The notes: generated by a model not told the origin, from the sequence alone. A DNA stretch of 64,000 nt from Sepiola atlantica (GCA_963556195.1 OY744528.1:58191082-58255081), one strand, 5' to 3'; positions 1-11,095 are shown, counted from the first letter of the stretch. Made by a program: numbers and translations.

Positions 1-64
<64 letters not shown>
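1..64. repeat. (TA)n microsatellite
   Basis: Uninterrupted TA dinucleotide from the window edge; it probably continues to the left. Confidence 0.97.
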
Positions 65-69
<5 letters not shown>

Positions 70-739
70 TTAATGACAATATATGTATTAGCACCTGAGG
101 ATAAGCCCCACAGTGCCCTTTTACTTCGCAGTCTCCTTAAAAGATTCAGCTCGATGAGTGCGAATTAGTGACAGCAGAGCAAATATAAGTCAAGTTCATA
201 TTATATTCCAATAACCATGTTTTTTATTTCATTATTTTTATTTTTATTTTTTTACATTTCCAAAAAACATAACATTTCTGTGAGATATATTTTTTACGGT
301 CCGTTTCATTTGTCTTGTTCCAAACAACATTTTTATGTCAATATTGTTTCTGCAAAATTACAAAATCATCAGAAAAATTCACAAAGAGTAAAAAGTTCTT
401 GGATTAAAGTGTCTTGAAAAAACCTACACTATACAGTGGTTGATTTTTGGTGAAAACAACAAAAAACAAAGAAAAGAGCAAACTCACACGTGGGGGAACT
501 TACTAATACGCCATTTTGAATTTTTCGTTCAGAGCTAGTACATCCTAAAAGTTGTGTGGACATTTATAAACCAGCGACCCAAGCCGACATCAACAAAAAA
601 CTTGCTAACTTGTCCAACATTTCACCCGGCTCTTACTCATTGATAAGCATCCCGCACTTTTTCTCTTGTGCAACTGCTTCTGTATTCCAATTTTTTTTTA
701 TTTTTCTTTACATAGTGCGCCATGTAACCAGTTTCCGGT
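65..739. other. no gene recognised
   Basis: AT-rich sequence with only short unrelated reading frames. I see no domain, RNA gene or clear repeat structure here. The last part may be decayed sequence upstream of the retroelement fragment that starts near 740. Confidence 0.5.
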
Positions 740-1763
740 CGACCTGAACAGGCTGGATTGCGTAATTCGGGACTCAGCAACGGCCATCTGCAACATCAAT
801 TTTGATGATGTAGGCTGGCGCTAGGCCATACTTCTTATCTCTTTTGTTGGACTTGGTCTTAGATAAACAGTTACATTGCCGGCTTACGCCTCCTCCATCT
901 GCACAAGTCAGGATCTGATTGAGAGTATTTTACATAAAGCATCCGACTCTCTTCTCAACCAACTGATCCATGACCTTTCCATAGACTGGTCTCATTGTTC
1001 CAGAACAGACGGGAAGACAGAAGAGCTGATAGACGATCAGGATAAAGACCAAGGTCGAATCTCTAAGAACATATTTTGGCCAATACCGTCTGGCTTGCCT
1101 TTAAGCTGCAAGTTCACCACACAGCGGTGCGTGGCTAACAGCCTTGTCATCATCGGCTGTCGGGAACCTTGTTGTATGACGATTGCCTGAGATTTGCTGT
1201 CGCCTTGTGCACAGGTTCTAGAGTTTGCAGTACCCACAGGTGTCGTTGTAGTCGGCCGGTCGACATATATGAACTCCACATCCTTTCGTGTAGAAGGAGC
1301 GCCGGCAGCGCTCTCAATGATATCGTCCGACGGATACTAGACATCGCTGACCTCCCATTTATCCTCGAACGAGTTGGTCTCAACAGAGGGGATGGCCAAC
1401 GACCTGATGACTTGACAGTGCAAACGGCAAGTCGCTTATATGGGATGCGACTTGTGTTCACACTTTCGAGTTTTCAGTGATAGAATCAGCAACAAATCCT
1501 CGACATGCAGCAGCGTCAGCAAGCGGTCAAAATATTCCGGTCTTCTCGACACATTTGTGTCTCAACCGATTGTCGTGGAGACGAGTGGAGTGATAGGCCT
1601 CGCCACGCGCGACTTCTTTGACAGCCTTAGTCTGTTAATGACGCGCCACACCGGGGACAATAGCGAATTGACTTGGCTTAACGAGCGCCTCTCCATCGTC
1701 ATTATTCGTGGAAACGCATTCAGCCTACTCTCGGTATGGCAAACCAGCAGGACATTCAATTAA
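740..1763 (+). pseudogene. retroelement C-terminal region, RLE-like (broken)
   Basis: No single frame is open, but consecutive plus-strand frames give conserved blocks in the right order for the C-terminal part of a reverse-transcriptase element family common in invertebrate genomes. These are a PAYASSI block near 876, a GAWLTALSSSAVG block near 1130, a zinc-ribbon-like Cys/His cluster (C-x2-HRC-x-C then H and C) near 1225-1300, an RPDD step near 1400 followed by SLIWDATC near 1430, and a QRGNA-like end near 1700. The P-D ... D-x-T arrangement resembles a PD-(D/E)XK restriction-like endonuclease (inference). Frame changes and stops break it repeatedly. The RT core is absent, so this is a 5'-truncated fragment. 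The clade is not certain from reading alone. Confidence 0.6.
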
Positions 1764-1999
1764 ACTTCCGGATGCGTGCATGTTTGTTTCGAAGAGGGAC
1801 ATTTTATTAATTAATTATTATTTGTCTCCCCATTTTCCTTTCCAATATTTTATTTTACTATCATTGTTTGTATTTCACAAATTATTTTTGGTTTAATGTA
1901 TTAATAAACAAATAAGAAGTTTCATCTTCATTATTGACTTATGACGTAACAAGAATGTTTCTGTTTGATTCTCGAACGAGCCATAGCCGTTAGAATTCA

Positions 2000-2350
2000 A
2001 AATGTGTGATGCGTTTATGAATTATGAGTTTGGAATGTTGTGTAAAATAGCTACCTTGGATCTACATTCAAGTTCTGTTCGGTTAGTATTAATTTGCCGA
2101 TTAAAAGAGATAAATTGTAGAGTTTGTAATGAGTGTTTATTCAAGAAGTCTTCAATTAAAATTAAAAGAATGGTCATGTTGTAATGCATGAAAGAATAGT
2201 CCATTTAGGAAAATTGTTATTTTTATATCTCTTTTATGTTCACCAAGCCTTTTCTTTAGTTCCCGTTGAGTTTCACCAACGTATATCTAATGGCAGTTAT
2301 TGCGTGGGACAGTAAATATACTTGCATTAGATGCAGTTTTTTTCGAAAAT
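2000..2350 (-). pseudogene. Penelope-like element GIY-YIG fragment
   Basis: On the minus strand, positions about 2300 down to 2230 read as an in-frame stretch containing NNCH, then a stop, then IYVGETQRELKKRLGEHKRD. This has the shape of the GIY-YIG endonuclease found at the C-terminus of Penelope-like retroelements (Y-x-G-E-T, later R-x-x-EH). A downstream HALQHDHSFNF block resembles the His-rich end of the same domain. In-frame stops occur inside the motif and after it, and no RT is seen upstream, so this is a dead fragment. Other GIY-YIG families are possible, but two more Penelope-like fragments in the window favour this reading. Confidence 0.5.
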
Positions 2351-3376
2351 GTTTTGTTATTTTCAATGTTTGTTTTATAGTTTGTTATGTAGTTTGTATT
2401 GTCCGAATTCTTAGTTTATTTAGGGTTGTAAACTATTGTATTATTGGCGTGGATAGGTAAAATAATATGTCTGTATATAAGAGAAGTGTTCGGTGTATAT
2501 GATGTAACATGTAACATAGAAATATGTCAACACCTTTACATGGTCAATTTGTGTTCTAAGAAATCGACAAACAATAGAATAGTGTACGATCGTTTCAGAG
2601 ATCATGCATGTTTATTATTACTATCTGATCCTATCGTCAGCACCGGGTAGTATAGACACTAAATATAAGGCATCAATGGAATCGCCTACCAACACCCTCA
2701 TTTACACAGCAAGTTAGAAAAAGAGTGAGGAGTTTATGTATGCATTCCTCAAATTATAGCAAACATACTAAAACATAGTTTAAGGGTTCAAAGTTAAAGA
2801 AAGTCGATGCCATATTACATGTAGGGAGTAGCACACAGCAAACATTTATCAAACCATACAAAACATAAAAGTTGCTAAAGAGAATTATCATCTACATATA
2901 TGATCTTACAATGAAAAAAAGGTAGAGCAATTGGTAAAAAAAGATAAGTAAGATGCCCGGTTAAAACCAGTGGTAGAAAAGAAAATTACAAGATTAACTA
3001 AAGGATAAAGTATATGGTAAAACGTGCATTATTTAAGCCAATTCCTCCGCTAACATATATGTATGCACATATATGTGTACATACACACACATATATGCGT
3101 ATATATATATATGCACATTATTGTATTATTTTTATTCCATTCTCACAGATATACAGTGACTAGACAAGTACTTCCAAGCGGGATTGAAACTCGATTGTTT
3201 CGTGAACATACTGGTATGGACAAGCTTACGACATTGGATGAAATCTAAAAGCTTATATTAAACATTATCAGGGTCTCACAGTGCTGGATTGTTTTAAGAG
3301 CCATGTCTTATTTCTAGTGCCGACCGGCAATCTCACTTACCATAGTGACAGTTTATATGCCCAACGAAGGTGGGGC

Positions 3377-3380
<4 letters not shown>
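2351..3380. other. no gene recognised
   Basis: AT-rich sequence with short spurious frames. A small patch of (CA/TG)n and TATA repeats lies at about 3060-3115. No coding or RNA feature can be supported. Confidence 0.5.

Positions 3381-3414
<34 letters not shown>
3381..3414. repeat. (TA)n microsatellite
   Basis: Short TA run marking the left edge of the first of three related repeat copies. Confidence 0.9.
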
Positions 3415-3418
<4 letters not shown>

Positions 3419-4009
3419 TTTATATATTTGTATGTACAGGATTCACTCCGAAACTAATTAACCGATCATTATGAATTTTGGAACACATGTAAGGTATACA
3501 AATATGGACTACATTTAGTTTAATTTATTTTTATGCAAAGGGGGTAAAAAATGGATGGAATCTCTTCGTAAAAATTCAGATATCTTCATATTTAGTGAAA
3601 TTTTAACAATTGGTAATAGACATCAATTACTAAATATTCCCAAAATGTCAGTTTCTTTGGAGCATTTGAAATGGTTTTAGAGACCATAATATTGGCATAC
3701 CATCCCATTTAAAAATTCAAATATTTCAGATTTGCATTGGATTTTATCCATAATCAAATGAACCCAATGAATCAAGATTCCCTGAATTTCAATTTCTTCT
3801 CAAGGCCTCTTAAGCTTACGCCTTAAATTTCAGACTTTTCCTAGAATCACAATCATGTAATGGATTTGCATCAGAATCAGAATAAAGATTCCTAACATAG
3901 GAGATTAGTAGCATCTTGATTTTAATCTTCGTAAGGGGACATAGAAGTGGTGCAAAACTGTTCTGTTCAGGGAATTAATTTTACCTGTCCTGTTACAGAT
4001 ATTCTTCTA

Positions 4010-4078
<69 letters not shown>

Positions 4079-5000
4079 TAGGTATGTGTATATATTAATA
4101 TATTTGTATGCACAGAATTCACTCCTAAACTAATTAAGCGATCATTATGAATTTTGGAACACAGTTGCTAGGTGTAATGGGTCGTAATATGGGCTATATT
4201 TAGTTAAAATCAGTGTTACGTAAAAGGGGCCCAAAAAGGGGTGAAAGCCCTTTGTGAAATTTTAGATACTTCCGATTTTTGTGAAATAGGTATGAGACAT
4301 CAATTAATAAATATTTTCCCAATTTCATTTTCTTTCGAATATTTTAAAGTGTTTTTAGGTGATATAATATGGGCACTAGCTTACATTTGAAAATTCAAAT
4401 ATTTCAGATTTTCACTAAATTTTATCCTTAGTCATTAAAAACCAATTAGACAAGATTCCATGATTTTCAATTTCTTCCCAAATCACATAAAACTTAAGCC
4501 TTAAATTGGAGACATTTGCTAGAAGCAAAATCATGTAATGGATCTTAATCAAAATTGGAATAAGTATTCTAAACATAAGGTTTAGTAGCATTTATATCTT
4601 AATTTTAATCTTCGTAAGAAGACATAAAAGTGGTGAAAAACTGTTCTATTCATGGAATTAACGTTACCCATCATGGAAAAGGTATTTTTTAGGATATATA
4701 TGAAGTTAGTTATGTGTACATGTTTATAAATTTGTATGCACAGGATTCACTCGAAAACTCATGAACTAATCACAATGAATTTGTGAACACAGCTACTTTT
4801 TAAGACCCCTTAAGAATAAACGTTAAATTGGAGACATTTATTAGAAGCAAAATCATTTAATTGATTTTGATCAAAATTGGAATAAGGATTCTAGACATAA
4901 ACTTTAATATCATTACGTCGTGATTTTAATCTTCTGAAGGGAACTTATGCAAAACTCGTACTTTGTAGAATTCATTTTCATGCCATCTTACATGATCAAA
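3415..5000 (+). repeat. three diverged copies of an unclassified AT-rich repeat
   Basis: The phrase GGATTCACTCcgAAACT followed by GATCATTATGAATTTTGGAA starts near 3440 and recurs near 4118 and, more diverged, near 4742. Downstream blocks recur in the same order: TTCAAATATTTCAGATTT, then TCTTCGTAAG with a GTGGTGmAAAACTGTTCT block. Approximate units are 3415-4012, 4074-4690 and 4691-5000, the last shortened. A 61-bp (TA)n run separates the first two. No protein is encoded. This is a dispersed non-coding element in direct orientation; the class (SINE, MITE or other) is not recognised. Confidence 0.75.
4013..4073. repeat. (TA)n microsatellite
   Basis: Uninterrupted TA run at the junction between repeat copies 1 and 2. 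Confidence 0.95.
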
Positions 5001-5100
5001 TAATAAAATTTAATCGAAGCCAAAGAAAAACGCAATGAAATATGTTCAAGATAACACGCACACATATGTACATGTATAGAATGTGAAGTAAATAATTAAA

Positions 5101-5102
<2 letters not shown>

Positions 5103-5162
<60 letters not shown>

Positions 5163-5316
5163 TATGTATATATATATATATATGTATATATATATGTATA
5201 TATATATATGTATGTATATATATATATGTATATATATATATATGTATATATATATGTATATATATATATGTATATATATATATATGTATATATATATGTA
5301 TATATATATATATGTA

Positions 5317-5382
<66 letters not shown>
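5103..5382. repeat. (TA)n with periodic TATG interruptions
   Basis: About 280 bp of TA dinucleotide. The middle third (about 5160-5320) carries regularly spaced G substitutions (TATGTA every 10-16 bp), which suggests expansion of an interrupted unit. Open frames across it are artefacts of the repeat. Confidence 0.95.
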
Positions 5383-5385
<3 letters not shown>

Positions 5386-6212
5386 TTGTGTGTGTTATTT
5401 TGAATATATTGCCTGGCGTTTCCTCGGCTTCGATTAAAATTTACCTATTTGATCCTAAAAGATGGGGTGATAATATTTCTCACGGAATGGGTAATTAAAT
5501 GAAGAATTTAGGAGCCGAGGAATAAATAGGTAGAGAAGAGGAATGGTGCTGGATAGAGTTGGGAAAGGGGGTACTTTGAAAAGGAGAGAAACTGTTGACG
5601 ACATAGAAAGGCTTGCTAGTAGATAGAAAGGAAGAGAAAGAAACGCAGAACATGAAGATTGGTTGGTTCACATTATTTTCCTTTCGCGTTATTTAATATC
5701 GAATCGTGTCATTCTGGTAATAAAAGTGTTAATATCTTCGAATATCTATGCTGCACATTTCCATCTCACTGGTTTCATTTCCAAATCTTGTACTTTTATA
5801 TGTTTGCGTTTTGTCATATCTTTAAGATCTACTGCGTTCAGGAATGATAATTTAGCGTCTACTTTGGTTTTTGCCTCTTCTGTTGGCTGATGTTTTTTAC
5901 GGCATATCAACCTTTATGATTTCAAGTCCTTAATATCTTTAAATAGTGATTAATAGTGTAAAAGTATAGTTTCACTGAGGCAGTTTCTTTCCGAGGCATA
6001 GATGGGTCCCTGGCATGTACTACAACTTCCCTTTGCCAGAGTGGACTTGTTAAGAGTAATGTTTACTAATGGTCACCAACTGATAAACAATAAGTGAGAA
6101 AGCGAAACACATAGGGATAGAAGTACAAATGGCAGGAAAAGTGAGTGAAAGAAAACGTTGGAAAATAAAACAAAAAAACAGAGAAGAAAAGGGGAAAAAG
6201 TAGAAACACAAT

Positions 6213-6218
<6 letters not shown>
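5383..6218. other. no gene recognised
   Basis: Unique-looking sequence without a supported gene. Short frames on both strands show no recognisable domain. Confidence 0.45.

Positions 6219-6280
<62 letters not shown>
6219..6280. repeat. (TA)n microsatellite
   Basis: TA run of about 62 bp. Confidence 0.95.
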
Positions 6281-6718
<438 letters not shown>

Positions 6719-6719
6719 T

Positions 6720-8270
6720 ATTTAAAACCTATACGTTACATACTTCAGAGACGTACCATACATTCACTGAGATAGGCAGAACTTTTATTTTTTTTCAAAA
6801 GGTCGCTAGTGTCAAATTCAAATCAACAGCGACTTACGAAATAAAAACAAATCAAAGAATGGAGTTCACGTATTCCGGTGAAAAAAAAACTGCTCAGACA
6901 TCGATCACTTTCATGTAATCAGCTGGCACGCTTCACATCCAACGTCGGACCATAGATTCACGCGACTAAAGAATATACTAAAGGAAAGAAGCATACAACC
7001 ATACGATCTAACATGTCCAAAAGTATAAAACCCGTACGGACTATGCGGATACTTGGAAAAGGAACCAAAAAGACGAATAGCGATAGCAGCGGGAAATCTA
7101 AAGTCACAGGGACAAATGATGTTCTTACAACGCATAACACGAAAACAATACGTAGAAACGAAAGCAGAGGATACAAACGACGAACTAGCAACAAAAGCGA
7201 ACACGCTACGCGGTAAAAAGTATGACTTTCTAATAAAAATCATGCACCGATGCAATAGCACGGACATCGGGGACATGATGGTTTACTGTAACGATACAAA
7301 CAATGAGAACACCAGGAACACTTGGAGCAACATTTTCCGCAACACACCAAACCTGACAAACATCATTCAGGCTGCGGCGACGGATGTTCACATCCAAACT
7401 AAAGTGACACCAGTATGGGAACAAATAAGACAGAAGAAAGACTTCTTCGACCTAGACCCGAACAGATACTGGAATGTACAAAGGTCTCTGGATATCTACA
7501 CTGAATGGTGTAAACATCACAACATCAACGATGAGGAATTCGGTCGCGCCACGTTCGAGGTCTGTCATAAAATCAGACCAAAAATAAACGGACTACATAT
7601 TACAGGGGTATCGAACAGCGGGAAGTCATACGTCCTCAGATCTATACGAAACGGACTGATGAACTGCGGTAACTTCACGTACGGCTCGTGCATAGACAAC
7701 ACTCTGATCTACACGGACGAACTATGGTTCACTCCGCAAAACGTAGAGGAAGGCAAGTGCATCCTGGAGGGGACAGAGACTTACGTCAATGTCAAACACC
7801 AGAACAAGCGCTTACTCAAAAGAACCCCTTCACTATCTACATCTAACGACGATCCCTGGCGACATGTGCAAGGGGAGAAGGAAGCCATAAAGAACAGAAT
7901 CTTCCTATTCGAAACGAGTCGACCGATGCGGCAATTACTAGAGTGGGGAGCCATTGAGTTAAACCCGCTAATGTGGCTAACCATATGGCGAGACCACATT
8001 AATAAATACATCGAGAAGAAATATCACATAGACACCGGTACAGAATACGGCAAACCAGGCACTTCTGAAAAATACAGAGTAAGGGACACTGACACTTACT
8101 CACCGGAGAAGAAAACGAAACTAAATACAGTAAAACGAAAATTAGAAGACGAATATTACAGGCAGGAACTCGAAGAGGGGATTTCCCCGCCATCGAAAAA
8201 CTTTTCATCAACACAGCTATGGTCACCAGATAAAAAACATTTCACCACCAATGGAAGGGTCCCCATCTAA
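6720..8270 (+). pseudogene. endogenous parvovirus-like NS1 (HUH nuclease + SF3 helicase), broken
   Basis: The 3' part (7029-8270) is one long open frame with a complete superfamily 3 helicase core. Counting from the TTG at 7053: Walker A GVSNSGKS at residues 185-192, Walker B-like LIYTDELWF at 218-226, a motif B'-like Lys/Arg-rich segment at about 242-257, motif C PSLSTSNDDPW at 259-269, and NRIFLFE at 281-287 as a likely arginine-finger region. In the same frame upstream lie an HUH motif (HFHV, 6906-6917) and a Y-x-x-K candidate for the nicking tyrosine (GYLEKE, near 7047-7064). This domain order matches parvovirus NS1 (rolling-hairpin replication initiator). Breaks seen: an in-frame TAA at 7026-7028, and a probable frameshift at the A-run near 6881-6889 that separates the N-terminal frame from the HUH frame. 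No capsid gene is visible. I call it an integrated viral relic; a related Rep-carrying mobile element is the alternative. Confidence 0.8.
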
Positions 8271-8622
8271 AAACTTTTCATCACCAATGGAAAGGTTGTG
8301 TGAACTAGACATGGACAACCCAGCACAGTATTGTAAAACACATATGTGTAGAGCTCATTTATGCAGCGGACCCTGGGTACACGAACAAGACAATACAGAC
8401 ATGGAAGAACTAATGAACCCATGTAATAGTCCAGTAGAAGACAACTACATTAGACTAACTAAAAAAAAACTAAAATACATAAACATGCATAACAATAACA
8501 CTCAATATACATACAATGAATACATACATATAACTACTAGACACTACCAAGGACATTCAATTAAATCCAATCTTTTATATTGTAACGAAGACATTGAAAT
8601 CATGTTATTGGAAATGAATTAA
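8251..8622 (+). pseudogene. ORF downstream of and overlapping the NS1-like frame
   Basis: An ATG-started frame of 123 codons overlaps the end of the NS1-like frame by 20 bp. It begins within a short internal duplication: K-NFSS is encoded near 8194 and again near 8269, in different frames. It has a Cys/His cluster (CKTHMCRAHLC) and then a hydrophilic, Asn/Tyr-rich tail. It could be the frameshifted C-terminus of the NS1-like protein or a separate accessory frame. I do not recognise a domain, so no function is assigned. An AATAAA follows at 8625. Confidence 0.45.
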
Positions 8623-8624
8623 TT

Positions 8625-8630
8625 AATAAA
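8625..8630 (+). terminator. candidate polyadenylation signal
   Basis: AATAAA immediately after the stop of the downstream ORF. The position fits a transcript end for the NS1-like unit, but AT-rich DNA produces this hexamer often. Confidence 0.35.
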
Positions 8631-8669
8631 GTAATCATAAACATATTCATTTGTTTGTTTTCTTTAAAT

Positions 8670-8775
8670 GTCACCCTTCCATTGGAGTTAAATAGTTTTT
8701 AAATGCTCTCCCTCCAGTCGTTCATTATTTCTCTTGCAGCACCTGCCTTTGGATAACAAAAGTTTTTCGAAGTTT
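8670..8775 (-). repeat. inverted partial copy of the NS1-like 3' end
   Basis: Read on the minus strand, this stretch contains TCGAAAAACTTTT (near 8769) followed by CCAATGGAAGGGT (8685-8673). Both 13-mers occur in the same order on the plus strand at about 8193 and 8248 inside the NS1-like frame. The minus strand translation around the second (KLFNSNGRV) also resembles the plus-strand peptide KHFTTNGRV. This supports a diverged inverted duplication. Confidence 0.5.
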
Positions 8776-8776
8776 C

Positions 8777-8808
8777 TATTTATAGATTGCGTGTGTGCAG
8801 TGACGTCA
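8777..8808 (-). promoter_or_regulatory. possible CRE plus TATA-box promoter
   Basis: On the minus strand a TGACGTCA palindrome (8801-8808) is followed 14 bp later by CTATAAATAG (8786-8777). The pairing resembles a compact viral or cellular promoter directed leftwards. It is a motif observation only. TGACGTCA also occurs three more times in this window inside an unrelated repeat. Confidence 0.25.
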
Positions 8809-8829
8809 TACAAAAAGTAAGTATATACA

Positions 8830-9849
8830 ATGGTAAGGTAATATTAGAGGAGGCACCTCTTGGATCATTTGACAGCAACTAACACCTCTATTCTATTCTA
8901 AACCATTCCGAAAAAATTAAAGGGCCGATCACAAAGGCCCCCATTAGGAGGCCTCTTACGTAAGAAAAAGTACCGAGCCAATAGATGCGGACTGTATGTT
9001 TATATGTGTCTTAATCGTAACTAAGTATTAGTTAGAATAACTTAATTGTTGACAATGGATGTTGTATGTTACTCTGCTTCAATGATGCCTTCATATTTAA
9101 GGGTGATAGTGCGTGTTGTAGTTTATTTTTTAGTGAGTTTAGTTAGATTTTGGGTGGGGTTGTATTCCTGTTATTAAAAGGTGTAAGTGTTATATTTATA
9201 TTACTTTTTATTATTTTGGTTTAGTGCTTATATTGAGTGTAAAACTATTGCTATAATTCTAGTTTATTAGCTATGTGGGGGCTTGATGTTAATGGAAAGG
9301 GTATCTTTATCAGTAAAAAAGTTTCCTAAGAATATCAAAATAAGTGGATAAGTCAATTTAACTTCCTATCATCGTGTATAGTGTCTGTATTGGTTCGTGT
9401 AGGATACGTGTGTTTAATTAACTCTGTTATCTTATATCTAATAACGTTTATGAGCCTATCGGAGGGTTTGTGTGGATCGGTAGAGTTTAGATCTTGGTCA
9501 TATATATTTTCCTTTTATTTAAGGATATTCGATTAATATATTTCTAGGTATTTAACTAGTAAAATTTAATATATTTAATATATTTAAATGTTTAAATAAT
9601 TTTTTGGAATATGATGAGGTATCTAATAACTTATGTTATTTGTGATAGGTAGGTATTACGAGGGTGCGAGTGTAGGTTGTATTTTGGTTGGTAGAGGAGA
9701 TGTGTATGTGATAAGTATAATATATCTGAAGCAGGGTGGTGTTATATTATATAAAGGAATTAATTTGATAATAATCGAAAAGGTCTTGGGGTGGGGGTGG
9801 AGGAAATATGCCTTATATATTACATATGACGTGGAGTTCGTTAGACTTA
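8830..9849. other. no gene recognised
   Basis: T/G-rich plus strand with no supported gene. A 69-codon minus frame (9865-9656) adjoins the Penelope-like fragment and could be its decayed tail, but I see no domain in it. Confidence 0.4.
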
Positions 9850-10640
9850 TGTATGGAAAGGACAATCAGTGAGTTATGTATTTTCGTTATTAGTCCATTT
9901 GGCTAGTAGAAATCTTCTGTGTTTGAAGACATAGATATTATGGAAGTGTTATTGATTGCCTGTAGGATCCTGGATTTTTCAGTGGTGCATAGTGGGAAAT
10001 TCCTGAAGCTAGGGCTACCAAGGCTTTTGTTTATCGATGATCCTCCATTTAATTTCATAGGGGGTACTTGACTTCTTGAGTTCCCATATGGTGGTTGCTA
10101 GGGAGGTGTTATGTTTATTTCTGGGATATTTGAAAGTGTTAGTGTGGGCGTAAACTCTCTCTTTGAAAGTTTCTTGAGCCATTTTGATGTAAATTTCTTC
10201 TTTCGTGGAGTTTACACTGGATATTGCAAAGGCTTCATATATTATGGATCTGATTGTGCAACTCCCTCCTAAAGTACAGATTTCTCCTCTTCTGCATGAA
10301 CAGCGGGAGTTGGGGGAATTGATTGGAACTGTGGGTTTAGAGGCTAGGGAGGGTCAACAAGGATAACTCGTTTGGACTGCATTTCTATTAAAGAGTTTAT
10401 GAAGCTTATTAGATGGTGGATGGTGTTTATCTATTTATAAGAAGAATTCTTTACCTATGTTATATTCAACATTGAGGGAATAGGGAGAGTGAACCAGATA
10501 ATATTTCTTTTTCTATTGTCATTGTGTTGTCTGGTAGGTTGGGTGGGGTTGTAAGAGATTTATTCTCTATAACAGCTTTCGCGGTGGGCTTTGTTGTAAT
10601 ATGGGGCAGCTTGTTGGAAAATCTCGGAGCTAAATGAAGG
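9850..10640 (-). pseudogene. Penelope-like element, linker and GIY-YIG region
   Basis: Minus-strand reading gives, in order, FFL-IDKHHPPSNKLHKLFNRN (a stop splits FFL from ID), then a Cys-rich step SRCSCRRGEICTLGGSC, then RSIIYEAFAISS, and KMAQETFKERVYAHTNTFK followed by TTIWELKKSSTPYEIKWRII. This is the expected order at the end of a Penelope-like polyprotein, where a GIY-YIG nuclease with CCHH-type cysteines follows the RT. Several stops and at least one frame change break it. The RT itself is missing upstream, where a (TA)n run begins. The element would use telomerase-related reverse transcription if intact; this one is dead. Confidence 0.7.
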
Positions 10641-10767
10641 GTGTGAGATTATTTTGCTTATGTTGGATATAAGGTTCTTAAAGACAAGAGGGGTGGCAAG
10701 ATTTGGTGTTGTCATACCTGAGCTGTTCAGTGGGTTTGTGGTATGGTCGAGTAAAATTGTTAGTCAG

Positions 10768-10768
<1 letters not shown>

Positions 10769-10860
<92 letters not shown>
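10769..10860. repeat. (TA)n microsatellite
   Basis: About 92 bp of TA to the left of the hairpin element. Confidence 0.96.
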
Positions 10861-10866
<6 letters not shown>

Positions 10867-10895
10867 TACGTATAGTTTGGCAGCAAATTGTTATT

Positions 10896-11024
10896 AAGAC
10901 AGGCTTCATTAAAATCCACGGAGTTCTGCTTTTTTTTAGATTTTCTTGGTTAGTCGTTCGACTCTTCGTAAAATCGCTCGAACGACTAACCAAGTAGAAC
11001 CCTGTGGATTTTAATGAAGCCTGT

Positions 11025-11027
<3 letters not shown>
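10896..11027. repeat. hairpin (foldback) element in (TA)n
   Basis: A perfect 24-bp inverted repeat (AAGACAGGCTTCATTAAAAT... at 10896-10919 against 11004-11027) encloses a second perfect 17-bp inverted repeat (10945-10961 against 10978-10994) around a 16-base loop. The whole 132 bp can fold into one nested stem. TA runs flank the right end directly and the left end after about 35 bp. There is no coding capacity. This fits a MITE-like foldback element with a TA target, but the family is not recognised. Confidence 0.85.

Positions 11028-11092
<65 letters not shown>
11028..11092. repeat. (TA)n microsatellite
   Basis: TA run abutting the right arm of the hairpin. Confidence 0.96.

Positions 11093-11095
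<3 letters not shown>

Noticed and set aside
5164..5498. Tyr/Ile-repeat frames over (TA)n
   Set aside because: Artefacts of TA dinucleotide runs, as at 6219, 6609, 10769, 31790, 42039 and 56590.
5400..5540. Inverted repeat CCTCGGCT / AGCCGAGG with ACCTATTT / AAATAGGT
   Set aside because: The two pairs are not collinear when one side is inverted, so they do not form a single stem; probably chance.
9633..9872. 79-codon plus-strand frame
   Set aside because: Next to a minus-strand Penelope-like fragment with better support on the opposite strand; no domain seen.
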